Source: Jiangella sp. DSM 45060
GTDB lineage: Bacteria > Actinomycetota > Actinomycetes > Jiangellales > Jiangellaceae
NCBI RefSeq assembly: GCF_900105175.1
Contig: NZ_LT629771.1
Location: 1,736,001 to 1,800,000 of the forward strand
Direction of reading: 5' to 3'
Length of the DNA: 64,000 nt
The notes beneath the pieces were generated by a model. It was not told the origin of the DNA and ran no database searches. It saw only the letters and a program-made list of their open reading frames with translations. Within the stretch, counting starts at the first letter, position 1, and the number at the start of each line of letters is the position of its first letter. Shown here piece after piece: positions 45,553 to 54,435 of this stretch. Both the position numbers and the translations under genes were made by a program.

Positions 45553-46287
45553 CTAGCGGCCGAGGTAGGCGCCGCCGTTGACGTGCAGGATCTGGCCGGT
45601 GACGTGCCCGGCGGCGGGCGCGGCGAGGTACTGGACGGCGGCGGCGACGTCCTCGACGGTGCCCTCGCGCTTGGTCATGGTGTCGCCGACCAGGCGCTCG
45701 CGGCGGGCGTCGGTGAGCCGGTCGCGGAAGAACTCCGTCCCGACGGTCAGGCCGGGGGAGACGACGTTGGCGGTCAGGCCGCGCGGCCCGATCTCGGCCG
45801 CCAGTGACGCCGTCCACGCCTCGATGGCCGCCTTGGCCGCGCCGTAGTCGCCGCCGCCGCGCCGGGCCGCGATCGAGCCGATCGTGACGATGCGCCCGCC
45901 GGACGGCATCCGCGGCAGCAGCGCGGTCGTCATGAGCACGGCGGTCAGCACGTTGGCGTCGAAGTTGGCCCGCCAGGCCGCCGCCTCGGCGGCGAGGTCG
46001 CCGGGCTCGGGCGCCGGGTGGTCCATGCCGGTGTTGCCGCCGGCGGCGTTGACCAGGACGTCGATCGTGGCCGGCAGCCGGTGCAGGGCCTCGGTGACGG
46101 CGGCCGGGTCGGACGCGTCGAAGTCGACGGCGCTGACCTTCGCGCCGAGCTCGGCGACCGTCTCGTCCAGCTTCGACCGCCGCCGCCCGGTGACGACGAC
46201 GGTGTCGCCGGCGGCCGCGAAGCCCGCGGCCACGGCTCGTCCGATGCCGGTGCCGCCGCCGGTGACGACGATGGTGCGTGCGTTCAT
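45553..46287 (-). CDS. SDR family oxidoreductase
   Basis: A 244-residue short-chain dehydrogenase. Cofactor motif TGGGTGIG (9-16), NAAGG, catalytic S138, Y148 and K152 (GSIAARRGGGDYGAAK), and VSPGLTVGTEFF. An Arg in TGRRRSK after strand 2 suggests NADPH preference. AAGGAG precedes the ATG. Divergent from a MarR regulator across a palindromic operator, so probably regulated by it. The substrate is unknown. Confidence 0.9.
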   Translation of the reverse strand: MNARTIVVTGGGTGIGRAVAAGFAAAGDTVVVTGRRRSKLDETVAELGAKVSAVDFDASDPAAVTEALHRLPATIDVLVNAAGGNTGMDHPAPEPGDLAAEAAAWRANFDANVLTAVLMTTALLPRMPSGGRIVTIGSIAARRGGGDYGAAKAAIEAWTASLAAEIGPRGLTANVVSPGLTVGTEFFRDRLTDARRERLVGDTMTKREGTVEDVAAAVQYLAAPAAGHVTGQILHVNGGAYLGR

Positions 46288-46296
46288 CGAGAACTC

Positions 46297-46310
46297 CTTT
46301 AGTGCTAAAG
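46297..46310. promoter_or_regulatory. MarR operator palindrome
   Basis: CTTTAG-TG-CTAAAG lies in the 32-base gap between the SDR and MarR starts, overlapping both ribosome-site regions and the TAAAGT -10-like sequence. Confidence 0.7.
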
Positions 46311-46319
46311 TATCTGCCG

Positions 46320-46868
46320 ATGACAGATTACCTCGACGGCGCCGACCGCATCCAAGCCGCGTGGCGGCGCGAGCTGCCGGGCGTCCCGGTCGACTCCATC
46401 GGCGTCATCACGCGGCTCTGGCGGGCGGGGCAGCTGCTCGCCGACGACCGCCGCCGCACGCTCGAGCGCCTGGGCATCGACAACCCGACGCTCGACCTGC
46501 TCAGCACGTTGCGCCGCAGCGGCGCGCCGTACCGGCTGACGCCGGGGCAGATCGCCGCGCGCAGCTTCGTCACCGCCGGCGCCGTGTCGCAGCGCATCGC
46601 CCGGGCCGAGGCGGCCGGGCTGGTGCGGCGCGAGCGGTCGGCGGCGGACGGGCGCTCGGCGGTCGTCGTCCTCACCGACGAGGGGCGAGCGCTGAACGAG
46701 CGGGTCGTCGCCGACCTGCTGCGGCACGAGGAGACTCTGCTCGACGGCCTCGACGACGCTCAGCGCGCGGCGCTGGCGGAACTGCTCAAGACGCTGCTGG
46801 ACGATCTGACCCGCCGGTTCGGCGCGGAGGACCGTCCGCCGCGCGACGGAGGCGACCAGCTACCGTAG
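46320..46868 (+). CDS. MarR-family transcriptional regulator
   Basis: A 182-residue dimeric winged-helix repressor. HTH and wing: LTPGQIAARSFVTAGAVSQRIARAE and VRRERSAADGRSAVVVLTDEGRAL. ATG 46320 is chosen because a longer frame would cross the operator and the SDR start. It probably senses a small phenolic-type ligand and represses itself and the SDR gene. Confidence 0.88.
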   Translation: MTDYLDGADRIQAAWRRELPGVPVDSIGVITRLWRAGQLLADDRRRTLERLGIDNPTLDLLSTLRRSGAPYRLTPGQIAARSFVTAGAVSQRIARAEAAGLVRRERSAADGRSAVVVLTDEGRALNERVVADLLRHEETLLDGLDDAQRAALAELLKTLLDDLTRRFGAEDRPPRDGGDQLP

Positions 46869-46874
46869 CCCCCT

Positions 46875-47711
46875 ATGAAGGTGCTGATCTCGGCGGACAT
46901 GGAGGGGGCCACCGGCGTCACCTGGCCCGCGGACGTCGAGCCGGGGACGGAGCAGTGGCAGCGCTGCCGGGCCATGTTCACGTCCGACGTCAACGGCGCC
47001 ATCGCGGGCCTGTTCGACGGCGGCGCCGACGAGGTGCTGGTCAACGAGGCGCACGCGACCATGCGCAACCTGCTGCTCGAGCAGCTCGACGAGCGCGCCA
47101 CCATGATCACCGGCCGGCACAAGGCGCTGACCATGGTCGAGGGCATCCAGGGCGGCGACGTCGACGGCGTCGTCTTCCTCGGCTACCACGCGGGCGCCGG
47201 CGCCGAGGGTGTCCTCGCGCACACCTACCTGCCCAACTCCATCACCGGGGTCTGGGTCGACGGCGACCCCGCCAGCGAGGGCCGGCTGAACGCGCTGGTC
47301 GCGGCCGAGTACGGCACACCGGTCATCCTGGTCACCGGTGACGACCGCGCCTGCGCCGACGCACTCACATACGCGCCGCGGGCCCGCACCGCCGCCGTCA
47401 AGGACTACGTGTCGCGCTACGCGGCCCGCTGCCGCCCGCCGGCGCGCACGTTCGAGGACATCCGCGCCGAGGCGAAGGCGGCCGCGGGGCTCGCCGTCCG
47501 GCACGAACCGGCCACGGACCGCGGGCCGTACACCGTCGAGATCGAGGTCGACGCCACGCAGCTGGCCGACTTCGCCGGTATGGTCCCGACGGTGGAACGC
47601 GTCGCCGAGCGCCGGGTGCGCTACACCGCCGCCACCGCGCACGACATGATCCGCTGCTTCAAGGCGGTCACGACGCTCATCTCCAACGGCATCGAGAAGA
47701 ACTATGGCTGA
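46875..47711 (+). CDS. M55 family D-aminopeptidase
   Basis: A 278-residue zinc peptidase like Bacillus DppA, which removes N-terminal D-amino acids from D-Ala-D-Ala-type peptides. The N-terminal metal motif ISADMEG gives D8 and E10; VNEAHATMRN and FLGYHAGAG supply the conserved His residues. Begins a four-gene peptidase operon; overlaps the next gene by 8 bases. Confidence 0.9.
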   Translation: MKVLISADMEGATGVTWPADVEPGTEQWQRCRAMFTSDVNGAIAGLFDGGADEVLVNEAHATMRNLLLEQLDERATMITGRHKALTMVEGIQGGDVDGVVFLGYHAGAGAEGVLAHTYLPNSITGVWVDGDPASEGRLNALVAAEYGTPVILVTGDDRACADALTYAPRARTAAVKDYVSRYAARCRPPARTFEDIRAEAKAAAGLAVRHEPATDRGPYTVEIEVDATQLADFAGMVPTVERVAERRVRYTAATAHDMIRCFKAVTTLISNGIEKNYG

Positions 47712-48990
47712 CCCCGACGTCCTGACCCTCGCCGCCGACCTCATCCGCATCGACACCACCAACCCGGGCGACGGCACCGGCCGTGAGCGGCCCGCCGCCG
47801 AGTACGTCGCCGAGAAGCTGGGCGAGGCGGGCATCGATGCCACGCTGATCGAGTCGGCGCCCAACCGCGCCAACGTCGTCGCCCGCATCGAGGGCAGCGA
47901 CCCCGGCCGCGACCCGATCCTCGTCCACGGTCACCTCGACGTCGTGCCGGCCGAGGCCGCCGACTGGTCCGTGCACCCGTTCTCCGGCGAGGTCCGCGAC
48001 GGCATGCTGTGGGGCCGCGGCGCCATCGACATGAAGGGCATGGACGCGATGATGCTCGCCGTCGCGCGGGCTTGGGCGCGCGAGGGCCGCCGGCCGGCCC
48101 GCGACGTCGTCCTCGCGTTCACCGCCGACGAGGAGGCCAGCGCCGCGCACGGCTCGACCTGGCTGGTCACCAAGCACGCCGACCTGTTCGAGGGCGTCAC
48201 CGAGGGCATCAGCGAGTCCGGCGGCTACACCTTCCATGCCGGGGGCAAGCGCCTGTACCCCGTCGCGGCCGGCGAGCGGGGCACCGCCTGGCTGCGGCTG
48301 ACGGCGCGCGGCCGGGCCGGGCACGGGTCGCGCGTCAACGAGGACAACGCGGTGGCCTCGCTGGCCGGAGCGGTGCACCGGCTGGCCGAGTACGAGTGGC
48401 CGGTGCGGCTGACGCCGACGGTGCGCGCGTCGCTGGAGTCGATCGGGGCCGCCCTCGGCGTGCCGGTCGACCTCTCCGACGTCGCCGGCACGATCGCGCG
48501 GTTCGGCGAGGCGCGCCAGCTGGTCGAGGCCGTCCTGCGCAACAGCACCAACCCGACGGTGCTGAGCGCCGGCTACAAGGTGAACGTCATCCCCGAGACC
48601 GCGACGGCGCTGGTCGACGGGCGCGTCGTGCCCGACGCCCGCGACGAGTTCGAGGCCACCGTCACGTCGCTGACCGGACCCGACGTGAGCTGGGAGTACG
48701 AGCACGCCGAGATCGCGCTCTCCGCCGACCCCGCGTCGCCGACGTTCGCCGCCATGGCCGCCGCGCTGCTGGCCGAGGACCCGGGCGCGCACGTCGTCCC
48801 CGTCTGCATGGCCGGCGGCACCGACGCGAAGCAGTTCTCCCGGCTCGGCATCACCGGCTACGGCTTCTCGCCGCTTCGGCTGCCGCCCGACCTCGACTAC
48901 TCGGCCCTGTTCCACGGCGTCGACGAGCGCGTGCCCGTCGACGCGTTGGAGTTCGGCGTCCGGGTACTGGACCGGTTCCTGACCACCTGA
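47704..48990 (+). CDS. M20/M25/M40 family metallopeptidase
   Basis: A 428-residue di-zinc peptidase. Metal ligands in LVHGHLDVVP, GRGAIDMKGMDAM and the catalytic TADEEAS; the lid domain follows, then AGGTDAKQFSRLG and LFHGVDERVP near the end. Members hydrolyse dipeptides or N-acyl amino acids. Immediately downstream of, and overlapping, the M55 gene. Confidence 0.92.
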   Translation: MADPDVLTLAADLIRIDTTNPGDGTGRERPAAEYVAEKLGEAGIDATLIESAPNRANVVARIEGSDPGRDPILVHGHLDVVPAEAADWSVHPFSGEVRDGMLWGRGAIDMKGMDAMMLAVARAWAREGRRPARDVVLAFTADEEASAAHGSTWLVTKHADLFEGVTEGISESGGYTFHAGGKRLYPVAAGERGTAWLRLTARGRAGHGSRVNEDNAVASLAGAVHRLAEYEWPVRLTPTVRASLESIGAALGVPVDLSDVAGTIARFGEARQLVEAVLRNSTNPTVLSAGYKVNVIPETATALVDGRVVPDARDEFEATVTSLTGPDVSWEYEHAEIALSADPASPTFAAMAAALLAEDPGAHVVPVCMAGGTDAKQFSRLGITGYGFSPLRLPPDLDYSALFHGVDERVPVDALEFGVRVLDRFLTT

Positions 48991-49014
48991 CCTCGTCTTT
49001 CGCTGGGAGAGTCC

Positions 49015-50943
49015 GTGCCCGAGACCGCACCGTACGGGAGCTGGCCGTCGCCGGTGACCGCCGAGATCGTCGCCGAGAACGACGGCCGGCCCGGCTGGGT
49101 GAGCCACGCCGGCGGCGCGCTGTGGTGGACGCGGCCGCAGCCGGCGGAGGGCGGGCGGGTCGCGCTGCTGCGGCTGCCGCAGGGCGGGGACGAGCCCGAG
49201 GTGGTGCTGCCGGTGCCGTGGAACGTGCGCACCCGCGTGCACGAGTACGGCGGGCTGGCGTACGTGGCGCTCGGCGACGGCTCCGTCGTGTTCGCCGAGT
49301 ACTCCGACCAGCGGCTGTACCGGTTCGTCCCGGGTTCCGGCGACGACCCCGTGCCGCTGACGCCGGAGCCGTCCATCCCGTCCGGGCTGCGCTACGCCGA
49401 GCCGGTGCAGTCGCCGTCGGGGACCGAGGTGTGGTGCGTGCGCGAGGAGCACACCGGGCCGGAGCCGTCGGACCTGCGGCGGGCGCTGGTAGCGGTGCCG
49501 CTGGACGGGTCCGGCGACGTGCGGGTGCTGGTCGAGGACACCCGGTTCCTCGCCTGCCCGCGTCCGTCGCCCGACGGCGGGCGGCTGGCGTGGATCGGCT
49601 GGGACCACCCGAACATGCCGTGGGACGGCACCGTCGTGCGGGTCGCGCCGGTGGCTGCAGACGGGTCCGTGGGCGCGCCCGTGACCGTCGCCGGCGGCGA
49701 ATCTGAGTCGATCCCGCAGATCGAGTGGGAGACCCCCGACGCGCTGATCGCCGCGACCGACCGGACCGGCTGGTGGAACCTGCACCGCGTCCGGGTCGAC
49801 GTCGAGGGCGCCGAGCCCGAGCAGTTGTGCGATCGGGCCGAGGAGTTCGCCGGGCCGCTGTGGCAGCTGGGGCTGCGCTGGTTCGTGCCGCTCGGCGAGG
49901 GCGAGGTCGCGGTGATCCGCGGCCGGGCGTCGGCGCGGCTGAACCTGCTCGTCACCACGACCGGCCTGCTCTACGACCCGCTCGAGGACGCGCACAGCGA
50001 GTGGGCGCCGACGCTCGCGGTCTCCGGGCGCACCGTCTACGGCGTGGCGGCCTCGCCGGTGGCGCCGTACGAGGTGGTGCAGGCGTCCGTCGGCGCGGTG
50101 TCGGCGGTGGTGCCGTCGACGCTGTCCGTGCCGGTGACGTCGCTGCCACTGCCGCAGACGCGGACGTTCGCCGGGCCGGGCGGACGCGACGTCCACGCCA
50201 TCGTGTACCCGCCGTCGGGGTTGCGGTTCGGCGGCGTCGGCGCGGAGAAGCCGCCGTACGTCGTGTTCGTGCACGGCGGGCCGACCGGCCGGGAGCCGAT
50301 GGTGCACGACCTCGAGGTCGCCTACTTCACCAGCCGCGGCCTGGGCGTCGTCGACGTCAACTACGGCGGGTCGACCGGGTTCGGCCGCGACTACCGCGAG
50401 CGGCTGCGCCAGCAGTGGGGCATCGTCGACGTCGAGGACTGCGTGGCGGCGGCGAAGGCGCTGGTCGACGAGGGTTTCGCGGACGGCTCACGGCTGGCGA
50501 TCAGGGGCGGGTCGGCCGGCGGCTGGACCGCGGCGGCCGCGCTGGCGTTCACCGACGTGTTCGCCTGCGCGACCATCATGTACCCGGTGCTGGATCTGGT
50601 GGCGTTCCGCACCGGCGAGACGCACGATTTCGAGTCGCAGTACCTGGAGGGCCTGGTCGGGCCGTGGCCGGAGACGGAGGAGCGGTACCGCGAGCGGTCG
50701 CCGATCAACGTCCCGGAGAAGTTCACCGTCCCGTTCCTGCTGCTCCAAGGGCTGGAGGACGAGGTCTGCCCGCCCGGTCCCACGGCGCGGTTCGCGGAGC
50801 GGGTGGCGGAGCTCGGGGTGGAGCACGAGTACATCACCTTCGAGGGGGAACAACACGGCTTCCGACGCAAGGAGACGATCGTGACCGCACTGGAGAAGGA
50901 ACTCGCGCTGTACGCCAGGGTCTTCGGGTTCACGGCCTCGTGA
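49015..50943 (+). CDS. S9 family prolyl oligopeptidase-like peptidase
   Basis: A 642-residue serine peptidase. An N-terminal beta-propeller (about 15-380) precedes an alpha/beta-hydrolase domain with S500 (GGSAGGW), D582 (LEDEVCP) and H614 (QHGFRRK). VFVHGGPTG is the oxyanion segment. No signal peptide, so cytosolic; propellers in this family restrict entry to short peptides. GTG 49015 follows the M20 gene by 24 bases. Confidence 0.93.
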   Translation: MPETAPYGSWPSPVTAEIVAENDGRPGWVSHAGGALWWTRPQPAEGGRVALLRLPQGGDEPEVVLPVPWNVRTRVHEYGGLAYVALGDGSVVFAEYSDQRLYRFVPGSGDDPVPLTPEPSIPSGLRYAEPVQSPSGTEVWCVREEHTGPEPSDLRRALVAVPLDGSGDVRVLVEDTRFLACPRPSPDGGRLAWIGWDHPNMPWDGTVVRVAPVAADGSVGAPVTVAGGESESIPQIEWETPDALIAATDRTGWWNLHRVRVDVEGAEPEQLCDRAEEFAGPLWQLGLRWFVPLGEGEVAVIRGRASARLNLLVTTTGLLYDPLEDAHSEWAPTLAVSGRTVYGVAASPVAPYEVVQASVGAVSAVVPSTLSVPVTSLPLPQTRTFAGPGGRDVHAIVYPPSGLRFGGVGAEKPPYVVFVHGGPTGREPMVHDLEVAYFTSRGLGVVDVNYGGSTGFGRDYRERLRQQWGIVDVEDCVAAAKALVDEGFADGSRLAIRGGSAGGWTAAAALAFTDVFACATIMYPVLDLVAFRTGETHDFESQYLEGLVGPWPETEERYRERSPINVPEKFTVPFLLLQGLEDEVCPPGPTARFAERVAELGVEHEYITFEGEQHGFRRKETIVTALEKELALYARVFGFTAS

Positions 50944-51875
50944 CCGGGCGGCCGTCGATGGTGCCGCTGCGCCGGCCCCGCCGCCTCGTCGAGGGTGACC
51001 GCGTCGCCGTCGTCGCACCGGCCGGACCCGTCCCCAAGGACCGCCTGGACGCCGGGTGCGCGATCCTGCGCTCCTGGGGCCTGGACGTCGTCGTCATGCC
51101 GCACGTGCTGTCCGTCCACCCCTCGTTCGAGTACCTCGCCGGCACCGACGCCGAGCGCGCCGCGGACCTGCAGGAGGCCTGGTGCTCGCCGGACTTCGCG
51201 GCCGTGCTGTGCGCGCGCGGCGGGTACGGGGTGCAGCGGGTGTCGTCGCTGCTGGACTGGGGCGCGATGGCCGCCGCCGCGCCCAAGGCGTTCGTCGGCT
51301 ACAGCGACATCACGGCGCTGCACTCGGCGTTCGCCCGCCTCCTCGGCGTCGCGACCATCCACGGCCCGATGATCGGGGCCGAGGCGTTCGTCACGTCGTC
51401 CTCCACCGCCGAGGGGCTGCGGTCGATGCTGTTCGGCGGCGCGGCCGGGACGGTGCTGACGTCGCCGTCCGCCCGGGCCCTGGTACCCGGCGTCGCCTCC
51501 GGCGTCACCGTCGGCGGGTGCCTGGCGCTGCTGGCCGCCGAGCTCGGGACGCCGACCGGGCTGCCGTCGGCCGCCGGGGCGCTGGTGCTGCTGGAGGACG
51601 TGGGGGAGAAGGCGTATCGGCTGGACGGGTTCCTCACGCATCTGCTGCGGTCGGGCTGGCTGTCCGGCGCGGCCGGGATCGCCCTCGGATCCTGGTACGA
51701 CTGCGAGCCGGTGGAGGCGCTGATGCTGGACCGGCTGGCGCCCTTGGGCGTGCCGATCGTGACCGACCTGGGCTTCGGCCACGGCCCGTCGTCGATCACC
51801 GTCCCCCTGGGGGTGCCGGCGACGCTGGACGCCGAGGCCGGGACGCTGACGCTGGATGCGGACGCGCTGACGTAG
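50940..51875 (+). CDS. LD-carboxypeptidase (S66)
   Basis: A 311-residue S66 peptidase that releases terminal D-Ala from L,D-bonded murein tetrapeptides. Nucleophile S122 in VGYSDITALH; the Glu is in LLEDVGEKAYRLDG and the His in FGHGPSS. GTG 50940 overlaps the S9 stop. The operon M55-M20-S9-S66 covers D-Ala release, dipeptide cleavage and short peptide digestion. Confidence 0.92.
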   Translation: MTGRPSMVPLRRPRRLVEGDRVAVVAPAGPVPKDRLDAGCAILRSWGLDVVVMPHVLSVHPSFEYLAGTDAERAADLQEAWCSPDFAAVLCARGGYGVQRVSSLLDWGAMAAAAPKAFVGYSDITALHSAFARLLGVATIHGPMIGAEAFVTSSSTAEGLRSMLFGGAAGTVLTSPSARALVPGVASGVTVGGCLALLAAELGTPTGLPSAAGALVLLEDVGEKAYRLDGFLTHLLRSGWLSGAAGIALGSWYDCEPVEALMLDRLAPLGVPIVTDLGFGHGPSSITVPLGVPATLDAEAGTLTLDADALT

Positions 51876-51885
51876 CACGTCTGTA

Positions 51886-51993
51886 GCGCCGATCGACGCC
51901 GAGCGGTGGGCGGCCGAGCGGTGGGCCGACGACGAGATCTTCGGCCCGGACGATCCGCTGACCGACGAGTGGGAGCGGGCCAAGCGGCGGTGA
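51886..51993 (+). pseudogene. VapB-like antitoxin, C-terminal remnant
   Basis: Thirty-five codons read APIDAERWAAERWADDEIFG then PDDPLTDEWERAKRR and a stop, the acidic tail typical of VapB antitoxins. No start or DNA-binding part is present upstream, where the S66 gene ends. The stop overlaps the GTG of the VapC remnant. Confidence 0.6.
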
Positions 51994-52114
51994 CCTCCTG
52001 CGTCATGCTCGACACCTCGGTGGTGATCGACCTCGGCGCCAACACCCCCTGCTGACCCGCAACCCCGCCGACTTCGCCGACGTCGTCCGGCTGCTCGAGG
52101 TCGTCGAAATCTGA
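51990..52114 (+). pseudogene. VapC-like PIN toxin, internally deleted
   Basis: From GTG 51990 the frame reads SCVMLDTSVVIDLGANTPC and stops at 52055; MLDTSVVIDL is the start of a PIN domain with its first catalytic Asp. From 52049 another frame gives LLTRNPADFADVVRLLEVVEI and a stop, the usual VapC C-terminus. About 90-100 middle residues are missing, so the toxin is dead. Confidence 0.7.
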
Positions 52115-52150
52115 GGTCGTCGCGGGCTTCGGCCGCTATTGTCGCGTCCT

Positions 52151-52876
52151 GTGAGCGCGTTGCTCTGGGGCCTGCTGGCCAGCTCGTCGCTGATCATCGG
52201 TGCGCTGATCGTCATGGCGCGGCCGCTGCCGCAGCGGGTGGTGGCGCTGATCATGGCGTTCGGCGCCGGCGTCCTCATCAGCGCCGTCGCGTACGACCTC
52301 GTCCAGGACGCGTTCGAGCAGAGCAACGGCCGGGTGCTGCTCGCCGGCCTGGCCGCCGGCGCCGTCACGTTCTACGTCGGTGACCTGCTGATCGACCGTC
52401 TCGGCGGCGCGGACCGGAAGCGCTCGACCGGGGCGCAGGCCGGTGGCGCCGGCGCGGCGATCGCGTTCGGCACCGTCCTCGACGGCATCCCGGAATCCGT
52501 GGTGCTCGGTACGACGCTGGCCGGTGGCGGCGGCATCAGCGTGGCGATGCTGGCCGCGGTGTTCGTGTCGAACCTGCCCGAGGCGATGTCCGCGTCGGTC
52601 GGCCTGCTGAAGTCCGGCACGTCGCGGCGGTCCGTCCTGCTGCTGTGGGTGGGGACGACGGTCGTGGCGGGCGTCGCGTCGTGGGCCGGCTGGTACTTCG
52701 TCGGCTCGGCGGGCGGCGGCACGGTGGCGCTGGTGCAAGCGTTCGCGGCGGGTGCCCTGCTGACCATGCTGACCGACACGATGGTCCCCGAAGCCTACGA
52801 GTTCGGCGGCCCCTCGACGGGGTTGGTGACGGTGCTCGGGTTCAGTGTGGCGTTCGGGCTCAGCACCCTCGCCTGA
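52151..52876 (+). CDS. ZIP-family metal transporter
   Basis: A 241-residue membrane protein with about eight helices. The paired metal-binding helices read [12 protein letters not shown] and [11 protein letters not shown], close to the ZIP HxxxD/E pattern but with Asp/Asn in place of His, so the transported metal is uncertain. GTG 52151 or TTG 52139 could be the start. Confidence 0.8.
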   Translation: MSALLWGLLASSSLIIGALIVMARPLPQRVVALIMAFGAGVLISAVAYDLVQDAFEQSNGRVLLAGLAAGAVTFYVGDLLIDRLGGADRKRSTGAQAGGAGAAIAFGTVLDGIPESVVLGTTLAGGGGISVAMLAAVFVSNLPEAMSASVGLLKSGTSRRSVLLLWVGTTVVAGVASWAGWYFVGSAGGGTVALVQAFAAGALLTMLTDTMVPEAYEFGGPSTGLVTVLGFSVAFGLSTLA

Positions 52877-53683
52877 CCGGTCCGACGGCGTGTTCGGTGA
52901 ACTGGCCACAGGAGCGGAACCCCACGCGGCGGTAGACGGGCTCGCCGTCGGCTGACGCCTGCAGGACCGCGACGCGGTGGTCGCGGTCGCGGGCCGCGCG
53001 TAGTGCGGCGAGCGTGATGGCGCCGCCATAGCCGCGCCGGCGGTGGGCGGCGAGGGTGGAGATGTTGTAGATGCCGACGACTCCCGCGTGCTGGAACACT
53101 TCTGCGGAACAGACCGGACGGTTCTCCACGTAGCCGACCAGATACCGGGCCGGGCACTGCGCGGCCAGTGCCTGCGGGGCGGCCTCGGCGAAGAAGCGGC
53201 GGACGGTGGCTGCGGGCGGGTCCCAGTTCGCGGCGAGCACCGTGGCGTAGTCGGTGAGCTGTTCGGGCGTGGCGGCCGTCCGGATGTCCAGTCCCTGGAC
53301 GGCGGGTGGCGGCAGGGTGTCGTCGTCCAGGTCGGCCCACATCGCCGTCTCGCGGTCGGACGCCGGCAGACCGGCCGCCGTCAGGCGGGCGGCGAGGTCC
53401 GCTGGAGTCGAGGCGGGCCCCACCCACCAGGAGAAACGACGACCGGTGCGAGCCAGCGACCCAGCGGTCCCGACGATACGGGCCGACGCGTCGGTGGCGG
53501 TGAAGCGGGCCGCGCGACGATGTTGAACGTGTCGTCGTCCATGCCGCTGTCGGCGATCCAGAGGTCGCCGGCCTCGGTGACGGTCGCACCGGTCATGCTC
53601 CGGTGCAGGTGACAGGCATGCTCGGCCAGGTTCCGTTCCATCCTGTCCAACAGATCGGCCTCATCGAGGACGTGACCACCCAT
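52860..53683 (-). pseudogene. GNAT acetyltransferase with a frameshift
   Basis: ATG 53683 opens a frame reading [15 protein letters not shown] and [15 protein letters not shown], a known N-terminal domain before GNAT folds. The match then continues in a second frame from about 53517 ([30 protein letters not shown]) to the stop at 52860, including the acetyl-CoA segment [17 protein letters not shown] one-base loss within CGCGCG near 53511-53517 explains the shift. Downstream ATG 53423 could still yield the GNAT core alone. Confidence 0.7.
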
Positions 53684-53781
53684 GGTGATCGATCCCAGCA
53701 CGACCGGGCGACGATCGCATGCGATTTTGTCGTCCGTCGGGACGATGTCGCGCGCTGGCGACCAGCGCGCCCTCGCCCGAG

Positions 53782-54435
53782 CTACTCGTCCCGCGGTTCG
53801 CGGTCTGCCAGGATCTTGTCGACGGCGTCGGCCTGCTCGGTGTGCCCGGTATCGCGGTAACTCCGCTGCGCGTCCAGGAGGTCGGCGCGGGCTTCGTCGG
53901 CCCGCTCGCCCTCCGCCGGCCCGCTGCGCTTACCTGCGGCGGTGAGCTCGTCGAGTCGCTGGCGGAACCCGGCCGGCTCGGGCCGCGAATACTCGACGTC
54001 GGCCCCGGGCTCCCGGTAGGCGGCCAGGTCCTCGAAGGTGATGCCGCGCGCCGCCATCCACTCCAGCGTTTCCGGGCCGACTCGCTCGGGGTGCCGGTAC
54101 GGGATGTCGCGGAGGTAGGTGGTCATCCGGTGCCGCCCCCACCGTTCGCGCGGGACGGGGTACGGGTCGCCCGGCGGCGGCTCCGCCCCAAACACGTCGA
54201 ACCAGAGACCGCGCAGGTATTCGTCGGTGGACCACTGGGTCTCGGACGGGAACGGCCCGACCGACGAGTCACGGATGTGCGCCGCCAACTCGTCGCGGAA
54301 TCCGCGCAGGTCGTTGAAGTTGCTCTCCAACCACGCGGGGACGTTCTCGCACGCCTCCACGTAGTACTCGATCAACTCGCCGCCGCCGTCGCTGAACCGC
54401 TGCCGCCACCATCGGAAGTTCTCACTGATCTGCAT
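53782..54435 (-). CDS. Unrecognised acidic protein, possible immunity partner
   Basis: A 217-residue soluble protein with no signal or membrane segment. It is rich in Trp/Tyr and acidic residues in the first half (NFRWWRQRFSDGGGELIEYY) and charged-helical at the end. ATG 54435 overlaps the stop of the gene before it (TGATG), so the two are made together. No family recognised. Size, charge and coupling fit an immunity protein, but this is inference. Confidence 0.55.
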   Translation of the reverse strand: MQISENFRWWRQRFSDGGGELIEYYVEACENVPAWLESNFNDLRGFRDELAAHIRDSSVGPFPSETQWSTDEYLRGLWFDVFGAEPPPGDPYPVPRERWGRHRMTTYLRDIPYRHPERVGPETLEWMAARGITFEDLAAYREPGADVEYSRPEPAGFRQRLDELTAAGKRSGPAEGERADEARADLLDAQRSYRDTGHTEQADAVDKILADREPRDE

